DNA of 7,519 bases from the NCBI GenBank assembly GCA_007124075.1, contig SLFV01000574.1, positions 1 to 7,519 of the forward strand, read 5' to 3'. The position numbers and the translations under genes were made by a program. This DNA comes from Roseimaritima sp. (lineage in GTDB: Bacteria; Planctomycetota; Planctomycetia; Pirellulales; Pirellulaceae). The first letter of the stretch is position 1, and each line of letters begins with the position of its first letter. This document shows positions 7,172-7,519 of this stretch, piece by piece. A model generated the notes under the pieces. That model was not told where the DNA came from. It saw only the letters and a program-made list of their open reading frames with translations, and searched no databases.

Positions 7172-7195
7172 AAAAAACCGCGTGGCCGAGGCGGC
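7172..7195 (-). terminator. possible intrinsic terminator of the DUF1501 gene
   Basis: On the minus strand GCCGC and GCGGT can pair (4 GC pairs plus one G-T) around a 9-nt loop, directly followed by TTTTT. It begins 22 bp past the TAG stop of the DUF1501 gene, a usual distance. The short stem makes this a weak candidate. Confidence 0.4.
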
Positions 7196-7216
7196 AGCCC
7201 CTCTTTCAAATGGCCA

Positions 7217-7519
7217 CTAGATGATTGATTCCACGACATGCCCCTTTACATCGGTCAACCGCATATCACGACCACCAAAGCGATACGTCGACCGTGTATG
7301 ATCCACCCCCAGCAGATGCAGCATTGTAGCATGCAGATCATGAATCTCGGTCCGATTTTCGATCGCCTTGTACCCCCAGGGGTCGGTCGCCCCATACACA
7401 TACCCACCACGCACACCGCCACCGGCAAGCCAGATTGAGAAGCCGAAGGGGTTGTGATCACGACCGTTGGCACCCTGGGCAAAAGGCGTCCGCCCAAATT
7501 CGCCCGCCCAAACCACCAA
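7217..7519 (-). CDS. DUF1501 domain-containing protein, C-terminal part (truncated by the window edge)
   Basis: Only the last 100 residues are present; the gene continues past the right edge, and the TTG at the edge is an internal leucine codon, not a start. The fragment shows the conserved end of DUF1501 proteins: [11 protein letters not shown], then [25 protein letters not shown], and [15 protein letters not shown], ending in [14 protein letters not shown]. The family belongs to the alkaline phosphatase/sulfatase-like fold; the His/Asp residues in GRDHN and HDLHAT are candidate metal or active-site positions. Full-length members usually carry a Tat-type signal and lie beside DUF1549/DUF1553 cytochrome-type genes in planctomycetes, so such a partner is likely further right, outside the window. 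The biochemical substrate of DUF1501 is not established. The stop codon is TAG. Confidence 0.9.
   Translation of the reverse strand: MVVWAGEFGRTPFAQGANGRDHNPFGFSIWLAGGGVRGGYVYGATDPWGYKAIENRTEIHDLHATMLHLLGVDHTRSTYRFGGRDMRLTDVKGHVVESII

Larger units (their letters stand above)
6917..7216. other. convergent non-coding spacer between recQ and the DUF1501 gene
   Basis: These 300 bp lie between two converging stop codons. No convincing coding region was found. A minus-strand frame covers 6788-7060, but almost half of it is antisense to the end of recQ. The spacer holds ATTCCC and GGGAAT arms around 6948-6979, a strong bulged hairpin at 7064-7091 and two copies of TAAAAAACCG at 7136-7145 and 7171-7180. 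No T-tract follows recQ on the plus strand, so its transcription end is unclear. Confidence 0.6.

Noticed and set aside
7178..7200. Sequence resembling a tRNA D-arm (GTGGCCGAGGCGG)
   Set aside because: No matching acceptor stem, anticodon arm or T-arm follows within 100 bp; the likeness is coincidental and it fits better as part of a minus-strand terminator.
1..7519. CRISPR array, insertion sequence or defence system
   Set aside because: No regularly spaced repeats, transposase motifs or flanking terminal repeats were seen, and all substantial genes are housekeeping or planctomycete-typical.

Overview
The window looks like ordinary chromosomal DNA from a member of the Planctomycetota, most likely a Rhodopirellula/Pirellula-type organism. 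This is inferred from three things: the C-terminus of a DUF1501 protein (a family greatly expanded in planctomycetes), a secreted xylose-isomerase-like TIM-barrel protein of the kind these genomes carry in many copies, and strong enrichment of the palindrome CGATCG. No mobile element, CRISPR array, rRNA or tRNA was found.

Layout from left to right. Positions 3-101 may hold the 3' end of an unidentified plus-strand gene that runs in from the left and overlaps the end of putA. Positions 80-3850 (minus strand) encode a 1256-residue bifunctional proline dehydrogenase / delta1-pyrroline-5-carboxylate dehydrogenase (PutA), with both catalytic modules intact and a C-terminal extension, but no N-terminal DNA-binding domain. 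It is preceded, 49 bp upstream on the same strand, by a secreted sugar isomerase/epimerase-like TIM-barrel protein (3900-4775). The two may be co-transcribed. A divergent intergenic region (4776-4927) with two clear inverted repeats separates that pair from a plus-strand RecQ-family helicase (4928-6916). RecQ and the next gene converge on a 300-bp non-coding stretch (6917-7216) holding a strong bulged hairpin and two A-tract/T-tract repeats that may terminate the minus-strand gene. The window ends inside a DUF1501 gene (7217-7519, minus strand), of which only the last 100 residues are present.

Functionally, PutA oxidises proline to glutamate, RecQ unwinds DNA in recombination and repair, and the TIM-barrel and DUF1501 proteins probably belong to the planctomycete secreted carbohydrate-processing repertoire. 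These genes do not form an obvious single pathway, and I see no convincing previously undescribed system. The points most worth checking are the inverted repeats ahead of recQ, the unusual domain order of the RecQ protein, the overlapping 3' ends at the left edge, and the structured 6917-7216 spacer.
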